64,000 bases of DNA from an uncultured Prevotella sp. (GTDB lineage: Bacteria > Bacteroidota > Bacteroidia > Bacteroidales > Bacteroidaceae). The stretch covers positions 209,436 to 273,435 of the forward strand of contig CAJODL010000004.1 in NCBI GenBank assembly GCA_905233165.1. Reading direction: 5' to 3'. The position numbers and the translations under genes are program-made. Numbering within the stretch: position 1 is the first letter of the stretch; each line of letters starts with the position of its first letter. Under the pieces are notes generated by a model, which ran no database searches, had not been told where the DNA came from, and saw nothing but the letters and a program-made list of their open reading frames with translations. Below are positions 15,657 through 23,105 of the stretch, in pieces.

Positions 15657-17464
15657 TGTTTGCAGTCGAATTTTATGTTGAATGACTTCCCATCAGCCAG
15701 ATGCAGCGTCAACGGTTCCCTCCAAGGCGCCTTCCTGCCACTCTTGGTGCAATAGCCCAACTCATGACGCAGGCAGTAGCGGGAGTGGATGAGCCAGGAC
15801 CATCCCCAACCCTCCCTTAAAGGGCGGGAGTTTAGTTGACAATTGACAGTTGACAGTTGACAACTATTTCCACCTTGAGCATTGAAAGCCCCCTCCACTT
15901 GGGAGGGATGGGGTGGGGTCTCTTGACCTTTTACCGTCTCTAGGGCTTGGCGGCGGAGGGTTGTGAGGTGGCTGCTGGGGATGAAGGGTGTTTTTACCTG
16001 GGTGTTTATCTGCAGGTGGGTGATGTTGTATATTGTTCCGCCGGATTTGGTGAGTTGTCTGCGGATATTGTCTTCCTGTGGTGTGTTGGCCTTCTGGTAT
16101 TTGTATGGCATGGTGGCAGTGCCTGTGTTGCCATGTTCGTCTGTGGCAGAGAGCTGCAACTCTGTTGGTGTGACAGTGAATGTCATGCTTAGCATCACCT
16201 TCCTCTCTGCAGAGGGTTTGGAGAGCACTTTCTGGAATGTCTGGTCGTAATTGCGATAGAGAATCGTCCCAGGTGTTATGCCAGCAGGCATCTTATGAGG
16301 AAAAATCCTGTTGCCCTCAGCCTTATTGACCCTGAAACCAATCAGCTTACCCTTTGGCGAGAAGAAACACATGCCATCACCATTGGCAAAGGATGTGACA
16401 GAAGAGACATTAAAACTGTTGCCACGAATCTCCTTCACCTTCCCCACATATTCGCCTATGGACTTGGGGGTGAGGAAAGACGCCTGATCAGCACATCGGC
16501 CATCAGTAAAATAAGTGGTAAAGCCCCTGTTGAAACTTTTGTGGATATCAGGCTGAAAGGTATAGGAACAGCGTCCCATCGAAGCACGCTGATATAGGTC
16601 CGGATGGGCACTGATTATGTCGTTGAGCTTTTGGGAGTATGCAGCAGTGATATTCTTGACATAGTCAACATCCTTCAGGCGTCCCTCAATCTTGAAAGAC
16701 ACTGCTCCCGCCTCAACCAAACGCTCAAGGTTATCGAGCTGAGCAAAATCCTTCAGTGAGAGCAGATGCTTATCCTGTTCGATGATGTTTCCGTCAGCGT
16801 CCTTCAGGGTAAACGGCAGTCTGCAGAACTGTGCGCACTCCCCACGATTGGCACTTCGTCCGAAGCAATATTCCGAGGCATAGCAACGTCCAGAATAGCT
16901 GACACAAAGGGCACCATGCACAAAGACCTCCAGCTCCACCTCAGGCACAGCCTTATGAATAGCCGCAATCTCTTTGATGGACAACTCCCTTGCCAACACT
17001 ACACGACGAAAGCCCATCTCAGCAAGCTGCTTCACCTTCTCAATGGTACGATTGTCAGTTTGGGTGGAAGCATGAAAACTTATGTTTTCAAGTGAAGAGT
17101 GAAGAGTGAAGAGTGAAGAGTTTTTGGAATTATGAATTATAAATTTTGAATTATGAATTATATCAAGCAGTCTCAGGTCTTGGATTAGGATGGCGTCGGC
17201 GCCGGCTTGGGTGACGTCGTGGCAGAGTTGTGCTGCTTCTTCGAGTTCGTCATCATGGAGTAGGGTATTGACAGTGACATATACCTTGGCATCAAACTGA
17301 TGGGCATAGTCACAAAGTGTAGCGACATCCTCTACACTATTATCAGCAGCTGCCCTGGCACCAAAGCGTGTGGCACCGATATATACAGCATCAGCACCAT
17401 GGTCGATAGCAGCAATGCCGCATTCGAGGTTTTTGGCTGGGGAAAGAAGCTCGAGTTTTGTCAA
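15632..17464 (-). CDS. U32 family peptidase / RNA hydroxylation-type protein with two repeat-encoded inserts
   Basis: The N-terminal U32 domain is clear: ELLSPAKNLECGIAAIDHGA, AVYIGATRFGAR, ISFHASTQTDN, and the Cys cluster GRCYASEYCFGRSANRGEC with QFCR. In enterobacteria related proteins are needed for rRNA or tRNA hydroxylation; the activity here is not known. At 610 aa it is long. Residues about 104-127 (IHNSKFIIHNSK, then SLFTLHSS) interrupt the join between IQDLRLLD and ISFHAST and are encoded by 7-base arrays. Residues about 512-556 are encoded by two GC-rich hairpin repeats around another 7-base array. The start overlaps the permease stop by 4 bases. Confidence 0.85.
   Translation of the reverse strand: MTKLELLSPAKNLECGIAAIDHGADAVYIGATRFGARAAADNSVEDVATLCDYAHQFDAKVYVTVNTLLHDDELEEAAQLCHDVTQAGADAILIQDLRLLDIIHNSKFIIHNSKNSSLFTLHSSLENISFHASTQTDNRTIEKVKQLAEMGFRRVVLARELSIKEIAAIHKAVPEVELEVFVHGALCVSYSGRCYASEYCFGRSANRGECAQFCRLPFTLKDADGNIIEQDKHLLSLKDFAQLDNLERLVEAGAVSFKIEGRLKDVDYVKNITAAYSQKLNDIISAHPDLYQRASMGRCSYTFQPDIHKSFNRGFTTYFTDGRCADQASFLTPKSIGEYVGKVKEIRGNSFNVSSVTSFANGDGMCFFSPKGKLIGFRVNKAEGNRIFPHKMPAGITPGTILYRNYDQTFQKVLSKPSAERKVMLSMTFTVTPTELQLSATDEHGNTGTATMPYKYQKANTPQEDNIRRQLTKSGGTIYNITHLQINTQVKTPFIPSSHLTTLRRQALETVKGQETPPHPSQVEGAFNAQGGNSCQLSTVNCQLNSRPLREGWGWSWLIHSRYCLRHELGYCTKSGRKAPWREPLTLHLADGKSFNIKFDCKQCEMYIMR
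15800..15830 (-). repeat. GC-rich hairpin repeat, copy 1 (inverted)
   Basis: On the minus strand: CTCCCGCCCTTTAAGGGAGG followed by GTTGGGGATGG. It has the same plan (CTCCC, spacer, GGGAGGG, TGGGG, TGG) as the copies at 15888 and 41775, and it faces the 15888 copy. It lies in frame in the U32 gene. Confidence 0.75.
15834..15864 (-). repeat. Heptamer array inside the U32 gene (C-terminal insert)
   Basis: Four units AGTTGAC, AATTGAC, AGTTGAC, AGTTGAC on the plus strand. The coding strand reads GTCAACT units, encoding SCQLSTVNCQL, without stops; the plus strand has TGA in each. Confidence 0.88.
15888..15920 (+). repeat. GC-rich hairpin repeat, copy 2
   Basis: CCCCCTCCACTTGGGAGGG followed by ATGGGGTGGGG. 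A CCTCC/GGAGG hairpin with a Gly-rich-strand tail. Lies in frame in the U32 gene, encoding TPPHPSQVEGA on the minus strand. Confidence 0.8.
17094..17161 (-). repeat. Two adjoining heptamer arrays inside the U32 gene (N-terminal insert)
   Basis: Four exact GAAGAGT units (17094-17121), then ATTATGA, ATTATAA, ATTTTGA, ATTATGA units (17129-17161). Both are read in frame by the minus-strand gene; the coding orientation of the first array is ACTCTTC, which is free of stops. Confidence 0.92.
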
Positions 17465-18645
17465 ATCTTATTGATTTTGCGTCTTATGATAATAGCATTC
17501 AGTATGGTAACAATAAGGAAGAGTATCAGTCCGAGCTCTATGGCATGAGTCATGGAACCATGAGCTATTTCAGGATAGAGTGCCTGTATTGTTGTCATAT
17601 AGTAATTTCGTATGAGCACCACAGCAATAATGGCTATGGCGAGGACGATGACGTTCAGTCCCATGGTGAGCAGCTGGTAAGGCAGAGCCACGCGAGCACG
17701 TCTGTAGCCTATGAGGAGCAGGTTTTGGAGCTTTTCGGTATTCTTCTGCACAAGGAGGTATATGCTCAGCATGAGGATATAGAAGCTCAGTGTGCTTATG
17801 ATGAGTCCGATGACCATTACCAGCATGACGATGAGACGGAGGAAATATGTTGTCTTCTCGGCATTCAGACGGTCACTCTCCATCTCAAGGCCATTCTGCT
17901 CAAAGTAAGAAGAAATCTTTTCGTCAGCAGGATTGTTCACCTGCATCAGGAGACGTGTAGAGCGATTCTGCTCCTGAGGTGCAAACTTCTGGTTGCTCCA
18001 ATCGATGAAAGCCTGTGGCACGAGGACAGCATTCAAAGTAGAAGAGAATGCCACCACCTTGCCTTTGAAGGTCTGCTGCTGCCCATTGCCATGAGCATAG
18101 ATCTGCACAATGATGGAACTCATGAGGCTCTCCGAAATCTGTGGCAGGGAACGTTGCTGTGCAATGCTGAAGTTATACATATTTATATATGTACGCGGGA
18201 GGATGATAGGCACTATTTCCTGACCATCCTCATACTTCCAGTCAGCCATATTGATGTCGATAAACTCATCAGGCACACTCTCGAAGAACATCTCGGCATT
18301 AGCCAGAGGAACATCCCCGATGGCGAGGTTGACGCTAATCTTATAGTTCGTAGTAGAGAAACAGCCAAGCTTTTCTGTGAAGCTCTGAGAGCGTAGGTCA
18401 TTGATTTCCTTTTCAGAGAAAGACGTGCTGCGTCCTGAGAGAGAATTTCCCATGCCGATATGCTTTGTCACCATGATATAGTTAGGCTTCATGAAAGAGT
18501 CGCCACTGGTGAAGATAGGCAGGACGTCATTATAGAACTGGTATCCAGCAAGGACAATTATCATGCCCACAAGATTTGCAAACACAAAACCACAGAATTG
18601 TCCGATGCTGATATGCTGTCGCAGTAGTTTCCAGAGTAATTTCAT
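17461..18645 (-). CDS. FtsX-like ABC transporter permease
   Basis: 394 residues. An N-terminal membrane helix (about 20-40) is followed by a large extracytoplasmic MacB-like region (about 45-265) and three C-terminal helices around 270-305, 325-350 and 365-388, the FtsX plan. It is 12 bases downstream of the ABC ATPase gene on the same strand, and the two should form one transporter, perhaps for lipoprotein release or signalling rather than uptake; this is inferred from the family. Its stop overlaps the U32 start (4 bases). Confidence 0.82.
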   Translation of the reverse strand: MKLLWKLLRQHISIGQFCGFVFANLVGMIIVLAGYQFYNDVLPIFTSGDSFMKPNYIMVTKHIGMGNSLSGRSTSFSEKEINDLRSQSFTEKLGCFSTTNYKISVNLAIGDVPLANAEMFFESVPDEFIDINMADWKYEDGQEIVPIILPRTYINMYNFSIAQQRSLPQISESLMSSIIVQIYAHGNGQQQTFKGKVVAFSSTLNAVLVPQAFIDWSNQKFAPQEQNRSTRLLMQVNNPADEKISSYFEQNGLEMESDRLNAEKTTYFLRLIVMLVMVIGLIISTLSFYILMLSIYLLVQKNTEKLQNLLLIGYRRARVALPYQLLTMGLNVIVLAIAIIAVVLIRNYYMTTIQALYPEIAHGSMTHAIELGLILFLIVTILNAIIIRRKINKI

Positions 18646-18657
18646 AGTTGTGGTGTT

Positions 18658-19308
18658 TTAGAGTTTGAAGACCCTGTCATAAGGCAGGTCCATGTGTTTG
18701 CCGATTGATGTAACAATGACGCAGGCATTCTGCTTATGTGCCTCCTCCATCATTATCTCTGCCATTATGCGAGAGTTGTTGTCGTCGAGGTGGCTGATAG
18801 GTTCATCGACAAGAAGAACGTCGAACGGCTGCACCAATGCCCTTATCATTGCCACACGCTGTTGCTGTCCGAAAGACATCTTGCCGATTTTCTGGTCAGC
18901 CTTGTCAGGAATGCCCAGACGCTGAAACCATGTTAATATCTCGTCTTTGCTCCATGATGCCTCATTGGCAGTCAGCTGGCTCTTTATCAGAATATTCTCC
19001 ATTGCCGTCAGTTCAGGGAACAGTCTCAGCTCCTGAAAGAGGTGGCTGATATTGCGCTGGCGTATGTCGGCCCATTTGTCATGAGAGAACTGTGTGATAT
19101 CCTGATTGTCGAAGAGGATGCATCCAGAGTAATCATTGCGATAGCCGAGGATATAACTGCAGAAAGTGCTTTTGCCCTTTCCTGATTCTGCCTCTACGAG
19201 GTAAAGCTTGTCACGTTCGAATTTTGCTTCGCACTGCCATATCTCGGATGATAGCTCAGTGCCTTCGAACACCCTTGGGGTAACGTTGTGGAATGTTATG
19301 TTATTCAT
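18658..19308 (-). CDS. ABC transporter ATP-binding protein
   Basis: 216 residues, a lone nucleotide-binding domain. Walker A ESGKGKST, Q-loop region SHLFQELRLFPELTAMEN, signature MSFGQQQRVAMIRAL (FGQQQ in place of SGGQQ), Walker B VLLVDEPISHLD, and a C-terminal VIVTSIGKH where the H-loop is expected. It is of the LolD/MacB size class and pairs with the FtsX-like permease downstream. Its ATG lies at the end of a TTCAATG repeat. Confidence 0.88.
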   Translation of the reverse strand: MNNITFHNVTPRVFEGTELSSEIWQCEAKFERDKLYLVEAESGKGKSTFCSYILGYRNDYSGCILFDNQDITQFSHDKWADIRQRNISHLFQELRLFPELTAMENILIKSQLTANEASWSKDEILTWFQRLGIPDKADQKIGKMSFGQQQRVAMIRALVQPFDVLLVDEPISHLDDNNSRIMAEIMMEEAHKQNACVIVTSIGKHMDLPYDRVFKL

Positions 19309-19417
19309 TGAACATTGAACATTATTCTTTAAGCATTAAGGTTTAAGATTTAAGCATTAAAAGAGCCTTTGAACATTGAAAGGTTTTGACCTGAAACCTG
19401 AAACTTGAAACCTTAAT
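19304..19417. repeat. Heptamer arrays between the ABC ATPase and DUF4836 genes
   Basis: CATTGAA units at both ends of 19307-19381, TTTAAGC/ATTAAGG units between, and CCTGAAA, CCTGAAA, CTTGAAA, CCTTAAT at 19390-19417. The stop of the DUF4836 gene (19413-19415) lies in the last unit and the ATPase start codon touches the first CATTGAA. Confidence 0.82.
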
Positions 19418-20549
19418 CGTCTATGATGAAGACCACTCTCTTGATTTTGTTGAGGGAAGAGAAGAGGTTTATTGTGAAGTTTTGCAGGAGGCTTTCTGTA
19501 TTGAAGATAGCCACCAGGCGTTCTTTATTCTTTTTGTTGGTATTTCGGAGCACCTTGACATCGGCAGTGACACCGCTCTCGATGATGTTGTTGCCACGCG
19601 GACGTATGGTGATGGCTATGTTGCCATTGCTGGCAGCAATCTGGTCATACGCCCCAGTACTCATGAGGAGAGAGCTGAGAGTCTTGTTGTTATTGATGGT
19701 GCCGATGAGGTCCTGTCCCTTGGCATTGATGAAGATGGTAGAGAGAGCCTTTTCGTCGATGGCCTTTTCCCAATCGATGGAGATGGGGCGATACATCGAG
19801 ATAGACTTTTGGAGGGACTGCAAGATGTGTTTGTTAGACGAACACGTAGTGCCATCCATGTAGAGGGTGCCATCCTTGTATGTCATAGCCGCCTCGATGA
19901 GCACATCGTCAGGATCTGTTCCGACAGGAGCTCCGAAGGTACATGTGCTGACAATCTGTTCAGGCAATGCCGATGCCCTTGCCACAAAGCGCACAGGAGC
20001 ATCCGACTCATTAAGATGCTGCCACAGTTCTGTACCCTGACAACTCGTCTCCTCCTCATCATCCATCTGGGATATCATGCGCTTGACGATTTTATTGCGT
20101 TCTGCCTCATTCTCCATGACAGGTCCCATGACCAGCATGCAGTAGTCATTATATGTTATGGCCCATTGCTTTTTGTAGAAACAATAGTGAGTGTCGCCAT
20201 CAGACTTTATCTCACTGACCCCCCCGATGTTGCTCAGTCGGGAGATGAAATCGTGGAAATCATAATCGTCAGCAATGGGAGCACAGACGCCAAACATACC
20301 ATCCGATGTCTCATAGATAAAGATATCCTTTGTCAGGTCGATGCCCTTCATCTGCGTTTTGTCTTCATTGACAAAAGGCGTTAAGAGAACATTGAAAGGC
20401 GAGTAAGCCCCCACCAGCTTCTGACCATTGACAGCCAGCAGTCCCACAGTATTGCGTGGCAGATTGTTGACATAATTACCTTTGCTACAACTGGTCAGCA
20501 CCAAGAACATCAGTGCTATGACGTATAGGATGTTTGATTTAGACTTCAT
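19413..20549 (-). CDS. DUF4836-family lipoprotein
   Basis: 378 residues with a lipoprotein signal ending LVLTSC. The rest (YVNNLPRNTVGLLAVNGQKL near the N-terminus; a repeated pattern of beta-strand segments; LVMGPV; a C-terminal VVFIIDD) fits the DUF4836 proteins of Bacteroidales, which are exported and of unknown function. It lies between rsmE and the ABC transporter genes on the same strand. Confidence in the family name is moderate; that it is an exported lipoprotein is well supported. Confidence 0.68.
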   Translation of the reverse strand: MKSKSNILYVIALMFLVLTSCSKGNYVNNLPRNTVGLLAVNGQKLVGAYSPFNVLLTPFVNEDKTQMKGIDLTKDIFIYETSDGMFGVCAPIADDYDFHDFISRLSNIGGVSEIKSDGDTHYCFYKKQWAITYNDYCMLVMGPVMENEAERNKIVKRMISQMDDEEETSCQGTELWQHLNESDAPVRFVARASALPEQIVSTCTFGAPVGTDPDDVLIEAAMTYKDGTLYMDGTTCSSNKHILQSLQKSISMYRPISIDWEKAIDEKALSTIFINAKGQDLIGTINNNKTLSSLLMSTGAYDQIAASNGNIAITIRPRGNNIIESGVTADVKVLRNTNKKNKERLVAIFNTESLLQNFTINLFSSLNKIKRVVFIIDD

Positions 20550-20559
20550 AATTAATAAT

Positions 20560-20653
20560 GGATGAAGGATAATGGATGAAGGATGAAGGTTTATTTCTTA
20601 ATTCTTAACTCTTAACTCTTAACTCTTAACTCTTAACTCTTAACTCCTAACTC
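20560..20653. repeat. Heptamer arrays between DUF4836 and rsmE genes, spanning the rsmE stop
   Basis: Four GGATGAA-type units (20560-20587), then about eight CTTAACT-type units to 20653. On the minus strand the second array reads GAGTTAA; the first unit of the array, GAGTTAG, supplies the rsmE stop (20647-20649). Confidence 0.9.
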
Positions 20654-21378
20654 CCTCCTAATCTTATTGTCATCAGTGCCACAAGGGCAGCTGTTTCGGT
20701 TCTTAAACGTGATTCGCCAAGAGAGACACTCTCATATCCATGTTCGAGGGCATACTGTACCTCCTCCTTTGAGAAGTCGCCCTCAGGTCCAATGAGGATG
20801 GTGACATTCTGCTGTGAAGCATCCCCATTGTGAGCAAGAATCTCTTTGTAGAGGTCGCTTCGTAGAATCTCATTGTGGCAGTGGCAGATGAATTTCCGTC
20901 CCTCCCTCGGAGTGTCGAGAAAATCCTTCAGAGGCATCAGGTCATTGATAACAGGTTTCCATGCCTTTCTGCTCTGCTTCATGGCAGAAATGACAGTTTT
21001 CTCGATACGGTCACTGCGCATAGTCCGGCGTTCAGAATACTGGCTTTCGAGGAAAGAAAGTTCGTCGAAGCCAATCTCTGTAGCCTTTTCCGCCATCCAT
21101 TCCATGCGTTCCATCATCTTTGTAGGAGCGATGGCGATGTGTATGGTAACAGGGAACTTTGGTGCAGGGCTGGTGTGAGACTCAGTGATACGATATTCAC
21201 ACTTTTTGTTAGACGCCAGTGTCACCTCTGCCTGATGAATGCCCCCTAGACCATCGATGAGGAAGATGGTGTCCCCCTCTTTAAGTCTGAGCACACGAAT
21301 GGCATGTCCTGCCTCCTCTTGTGGCAGGGCACAATGCTCTGTTGCCTGTGGTACGTAGAAAAAACGTTCTTCTTTCAT
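20647..21378 (-). CDS. rsmE: 16S rRNA (uracil-1498-N3)-methyltransferase
   Basis: SPOUT-class enzyme. The start FFYVP, the KMMERMEWMAEKATEIG block, SERRT, and the C-terminal knot motifs ILIGPEGDFSKEEV and SLGESRLRTETAALVAL are typical. The ATG at 21376-21378 (MKEERFFYVP, 243 aa) gives the normal start; an in-frame start 18 bases upstream would add MLLLVF. It lies downstream of rpsP with an imperfect hairpin between them. The gene ends GGS followed by a stop located in a GAGTTAA-type array. Confidence 0.94.
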   Translation of the reverse strand: MKEERFFYVPQATEHCALPQEEAGHAIRVLRLKEGDTIFLIDGLGGIHQAEVTLASNKKCEYRITESHTSPAPKFPVTIHIAIAPTKMMERMEWMAEKATEIGFDELSFLESQYSERRTMRSDRIEKTVISAMKQSRKAWKPVINDLMPLKDFLDTPREGRKFICHCHNEILRSDLYKEILAHNGDASQQNVTILIGPEGDFSKEEVQYALEHGYESVSLGESRLRTETAALVALMTIRLGGS

Positions 21379-21388
21379 GAAAACCAAA

Positions 21389-21420
21389 AGAAGCATACGC
21401 CAATAAAGGCATACGCTTCT
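21389..21420 (-). terminator. Imperfect hairpin between rpsP and rsmE
   Basis: AGAAGC pairs with GCTTCT and GCC with GGC around an AATAAA loop, with an ATAC/ATAC internal mismatch; on the minus strand it is followed by CTTTTGGTTTTC. It may reduce transcription from rpsP into rsmE. Confidence 0.5.
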
Positions 21421-21443
21421 CTAATGTTCTTTTTGTGAGAGTC

Positions 21444-22043
21444 TTATGCCTCAGCAGGAGTTTCTTCCTGAGCCTCAGCAGGAGCCTCTTCTGTAGCTTC
21501 CTCAGCAGCAGCTTCAGTAGCCTCTTCAGCAGCCTTTGCTTCTGCAGCAGCAGCCTCTTCAGCAGCCTTTGCCTCAGCGTCAGCAGCAGCTTTCTTCTCA
21601 GCAATAGCCTTAGCCTTAGCCTCGTTGTACTGCTTCTCTGCAGCCAGATTAGCAGCCTTCTTGTCAGCACGAGCCTTAGCCTCAGCAGCCTTGACAGCTT
21701 CTGTACCAGCTACCTTTGCCTTCTTCCATGCTTCGAACTTAGCCTGTGCAGTAGCCTCATCAAAAGCACCCTTCTTAACACCACCACGAAGATGCTTCAT
21801 CATGTAAACGCCTTCGTTAGAGAGAATGTTACGAACAGTGTCAGTAGGCTGTGCACCACACTCAACCCAGTAAAGAGCACGGTCGAAATTCAGATCTACT
21901 GTGGCAGGATTGGTGTTAGGATTGTAGGTACCAATCTTCTCAGTAAACTTACCATCACGTGGAGCTCTTACGTCAGCGATAACGATACGATAGAAAGCAT
22001 AAGCCTTGCGACCGCTACGCTGTAGTCTAATTTTTGTTGCCAT
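21444..22043 (-). CDS. rpsP: 30S ribosomal protein S16 with long Ala/Glu-rich tail
   Basis: Residues 1-80 are a normal S16 ([46 protein letters not shown]). The remaining 115 or so residues are Ala, Glu and Lys rich ([17 protein letters not shown]), probably a helix that is acidic at its end. Bacteroidetes S16 proteins commonly carry such an extension, so it is not a fusion artefact. The promoter lies at 22107-22114. Confidence 0.95.
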   Translation of the reverse strand: MATKIRLQRSGRKAYAFYRIVIADVRAPRDGKFTEKIGTYNPNTNPATVDLNFDRALYWVECGAQPTDTVRNILSNEGVYMMKHLRGGVKKGAFDEATAQAKFEAWKKAKVAGTEAVKAAEAKARADKKAANLAAEKQYNEAKAKAIAEKKAAADAEAKAAEEAAAAEAKAAEEATEAAAEEATEEAPAEAQEETPAEA

Positions 22044-22106
22044 TTTTTAACTTTGTTAAGTTGTTAATGAATAGATGTGAATATGCTTTAACTCGTAAAG
22101 CGGGTG

Positions 22107-22114
22107 CAAAGGTA
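22107..22114 (-). promoter_or_regulatory. -7 box of rpsP promoter
   Basis: TACCTTTG on the minus strand, about 65 bases before the rpsP ATG. At 20 bases upstream only a partial -33 match (CTTG) is seen. Confidence 0.55.
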
Positions 22115-22191
22115 CGAAAAAGTTTAGAGAAATACAAGAAAAAGCAGAAAAATTTCTAAAAAGAAGGCTAACTTGATGTCAAATCAAGCAT

Positions 22192-22250
22192 AAAATTTGT
22201 GTGAAAGAGGTATGTAAACTTGTTTATAATACTTTTGACACACAAATTTT
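22192..22250. repeat. 12-bp inverted repeat with 35-base spacer
   Basis: AAAATTTGTGTG at 22192-22203 pairs perfectly with CACACAAATTTT at 22239-22250. The right arm is followed at once by GTG, giving a second small palindrome, and 6 bases on by the palindrome at 22257-22270. Confidence 0.75.
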
Positions 22251-22256
22251 GTGTTT

Positions 22257-22270
22257 TAGTCTTAAGACTA
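22257..22270. repeat. 14-bp perfect palindrome
   Basis: TAGTCTTAAGACTA reads the same on both strands. Its size and symmetry would suit a dimeric DNA-binding protein; no partner is evident. Confidence 0.7.
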
Positions 22271-22478
22271 TGCCTTCTTTTTGGAATTTTTCTATTTCTC
22301 TTCTTACACCTAAAGGTATAAGCGGCAGAGCCGATTACGACCGAAGGTCAAAGTACGAATAAATACTTTTCTGTATTTCCATGACGGAGTACCTTCCTTT
22401 AACCAACCTCTGCTTAATGATAAGGCACGTTTATTTTTCCTTAAAGGCAGGTTATTGCGCAATAAGGGCCGCTTATTT

Positions 22479-22535
22479 ACGAAACGCCGTTTCGTGGTCT
22501 TTGATACGGCGTTTCACTGTCCTTGAAACGCCGTC
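22479..22535. repeat. Three GGCGTTTC/GAAACGCC motifs
   Basis: A near-palindrome ACGAAACGCCGTTTCGT (22479-22495), then ACGGCGTTTCAC (22506-22517), then TTGAAACGCCGTCTCG (22523-22538). The motifs alternate in direction and could fold in more than one way. Confidence 0.7.
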
Positions 22536-22583
22536 TCGTAGATGTCCGCACGTACTTAGATTTTTTATGACTTTATATTCGTT

Positions 22584-22660
22584 GACGGTAAATATATAAA
22601 AAATTAATATATATACCCCTCTATAAAGGGGGTATATTTAATTTTATTGTTTATACCGTC
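22584..22660. repeat. Nested inverted repeats
   Basis: Inner arms ATATACCCC (22611-22619) and GGGGTATAT (22629-22637), outer arms GACGGTA (22584-22590) and TACCGTC (22654-22660). The DNA between is nearly all A and T. Confidence 0.65.
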
Positions 22661-22774
22661 ACCTTTTAAAAAACGATAGTGTCTTACGCTAGCAGTTAAT
22701 AATTGTTCATTGTTAATTGACCTCCTCCCTACGAGGCCTTATAGGGAAAATGATATTTCCGTAAATTTTCCGAG

Positions 22775-22840
22775 CCCTACGGAAAAGGATTTTGTACCCT
22801 ACGGAAAAAGATTTTGCTCCCTACGGAAAAAACGCAAAAG
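22775..22840. repeat. Three 22-base tandem repeats
   Basis: Units begin CCCTACGGAAAA at 22775, 22797 and 22819; the first two share 20 of 22 bases or so, the third diverges at its end. A TTTTCCG upstream (22767-22773) can pair with CGGAAAA of unit one. Confidence 0.85.
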
Positions 22841-22918
22841 ACATTCTTCCTGAAAATCTTAAACTCTTAACTTTATCAGTCTCTCAACTTTTATATAAAA
22901 AAAATAATCGTATGATTT

Positions 22919-22950
22919 TTTGTAGATATTGTAAGTTTTTTATAACTTTG
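22919..22950 (+). promoter_or_regulatory. Bacteroidetes-type promoter upstream of the DnaB-like ATPase gene
   Basis: TTTG at 22919-22922 and TAACTTTG at 22943-22950, 20 bases apart. A second -7 box, TAACTTTG, lies at 23039-23046, 60 bases before the gene start, with a weaker -33. Two start sites are possible. Confidence 0.6.
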
Positions 22951-23105
22951 ACTTGACATGTCCAAGTTACTTTGGCTCGAAAATATAAGCAAAAATAAAA
23001 AAAAATCATTTTTGCTTGGTATTTTGCTCACTTAATTGTAACTTTGCAAAAGATTTATCTAACCTTCGTACATAAAACTAATCCAAGCATATATAGCAAA
23101 GAAAT

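Larger units (their letters stand above)
22044..23105. other. 1.06-kb structured, AT-rich non-coding region
   Basis: No convincing gene in 1062 bases. In order: the rpsP promoter; a 12-bp inverted repeat (22192-22203 with 22239-22250); a 14-bp perfect palindrome TAGTCTTAAGACTA (22257-22270); three copies of a GGCGTTTC/GAAACGCC motif (22479-22535); a nested hairpin (22584-22660); three 22-base tandem units (22775-22840); and two plus-strand promoters before the ATPase gene. It marks the left edge of an accessory segment. Confidence 0.65.

Noticed and set aside
17458..18396. 312-codon open frame antisense to the FtsX-like permease
   Set aside because: Fully covered by the permease gene, which has proper membrane segments and neighbours; the antisense product is His/Glu-rich noise.
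19482..20384. 300-codon open frame antisense to the DUF4836 gene
   Set aside because: Antisense to a gene with a good lipoprotein signal; no motif of its own.
22381..22599. 72-codon open frame in the gene-free region after rpsP
   Set aside because: It runs through the GGCGTTTC palindromes and a low-complexity end; the sequence is better explained as structured non-coding DNA.
22775..22840. Possible CRISPR array
   Set aside because: The 22-base units are directly adjacent without spacers, and only three are present; no cas genes nearby.
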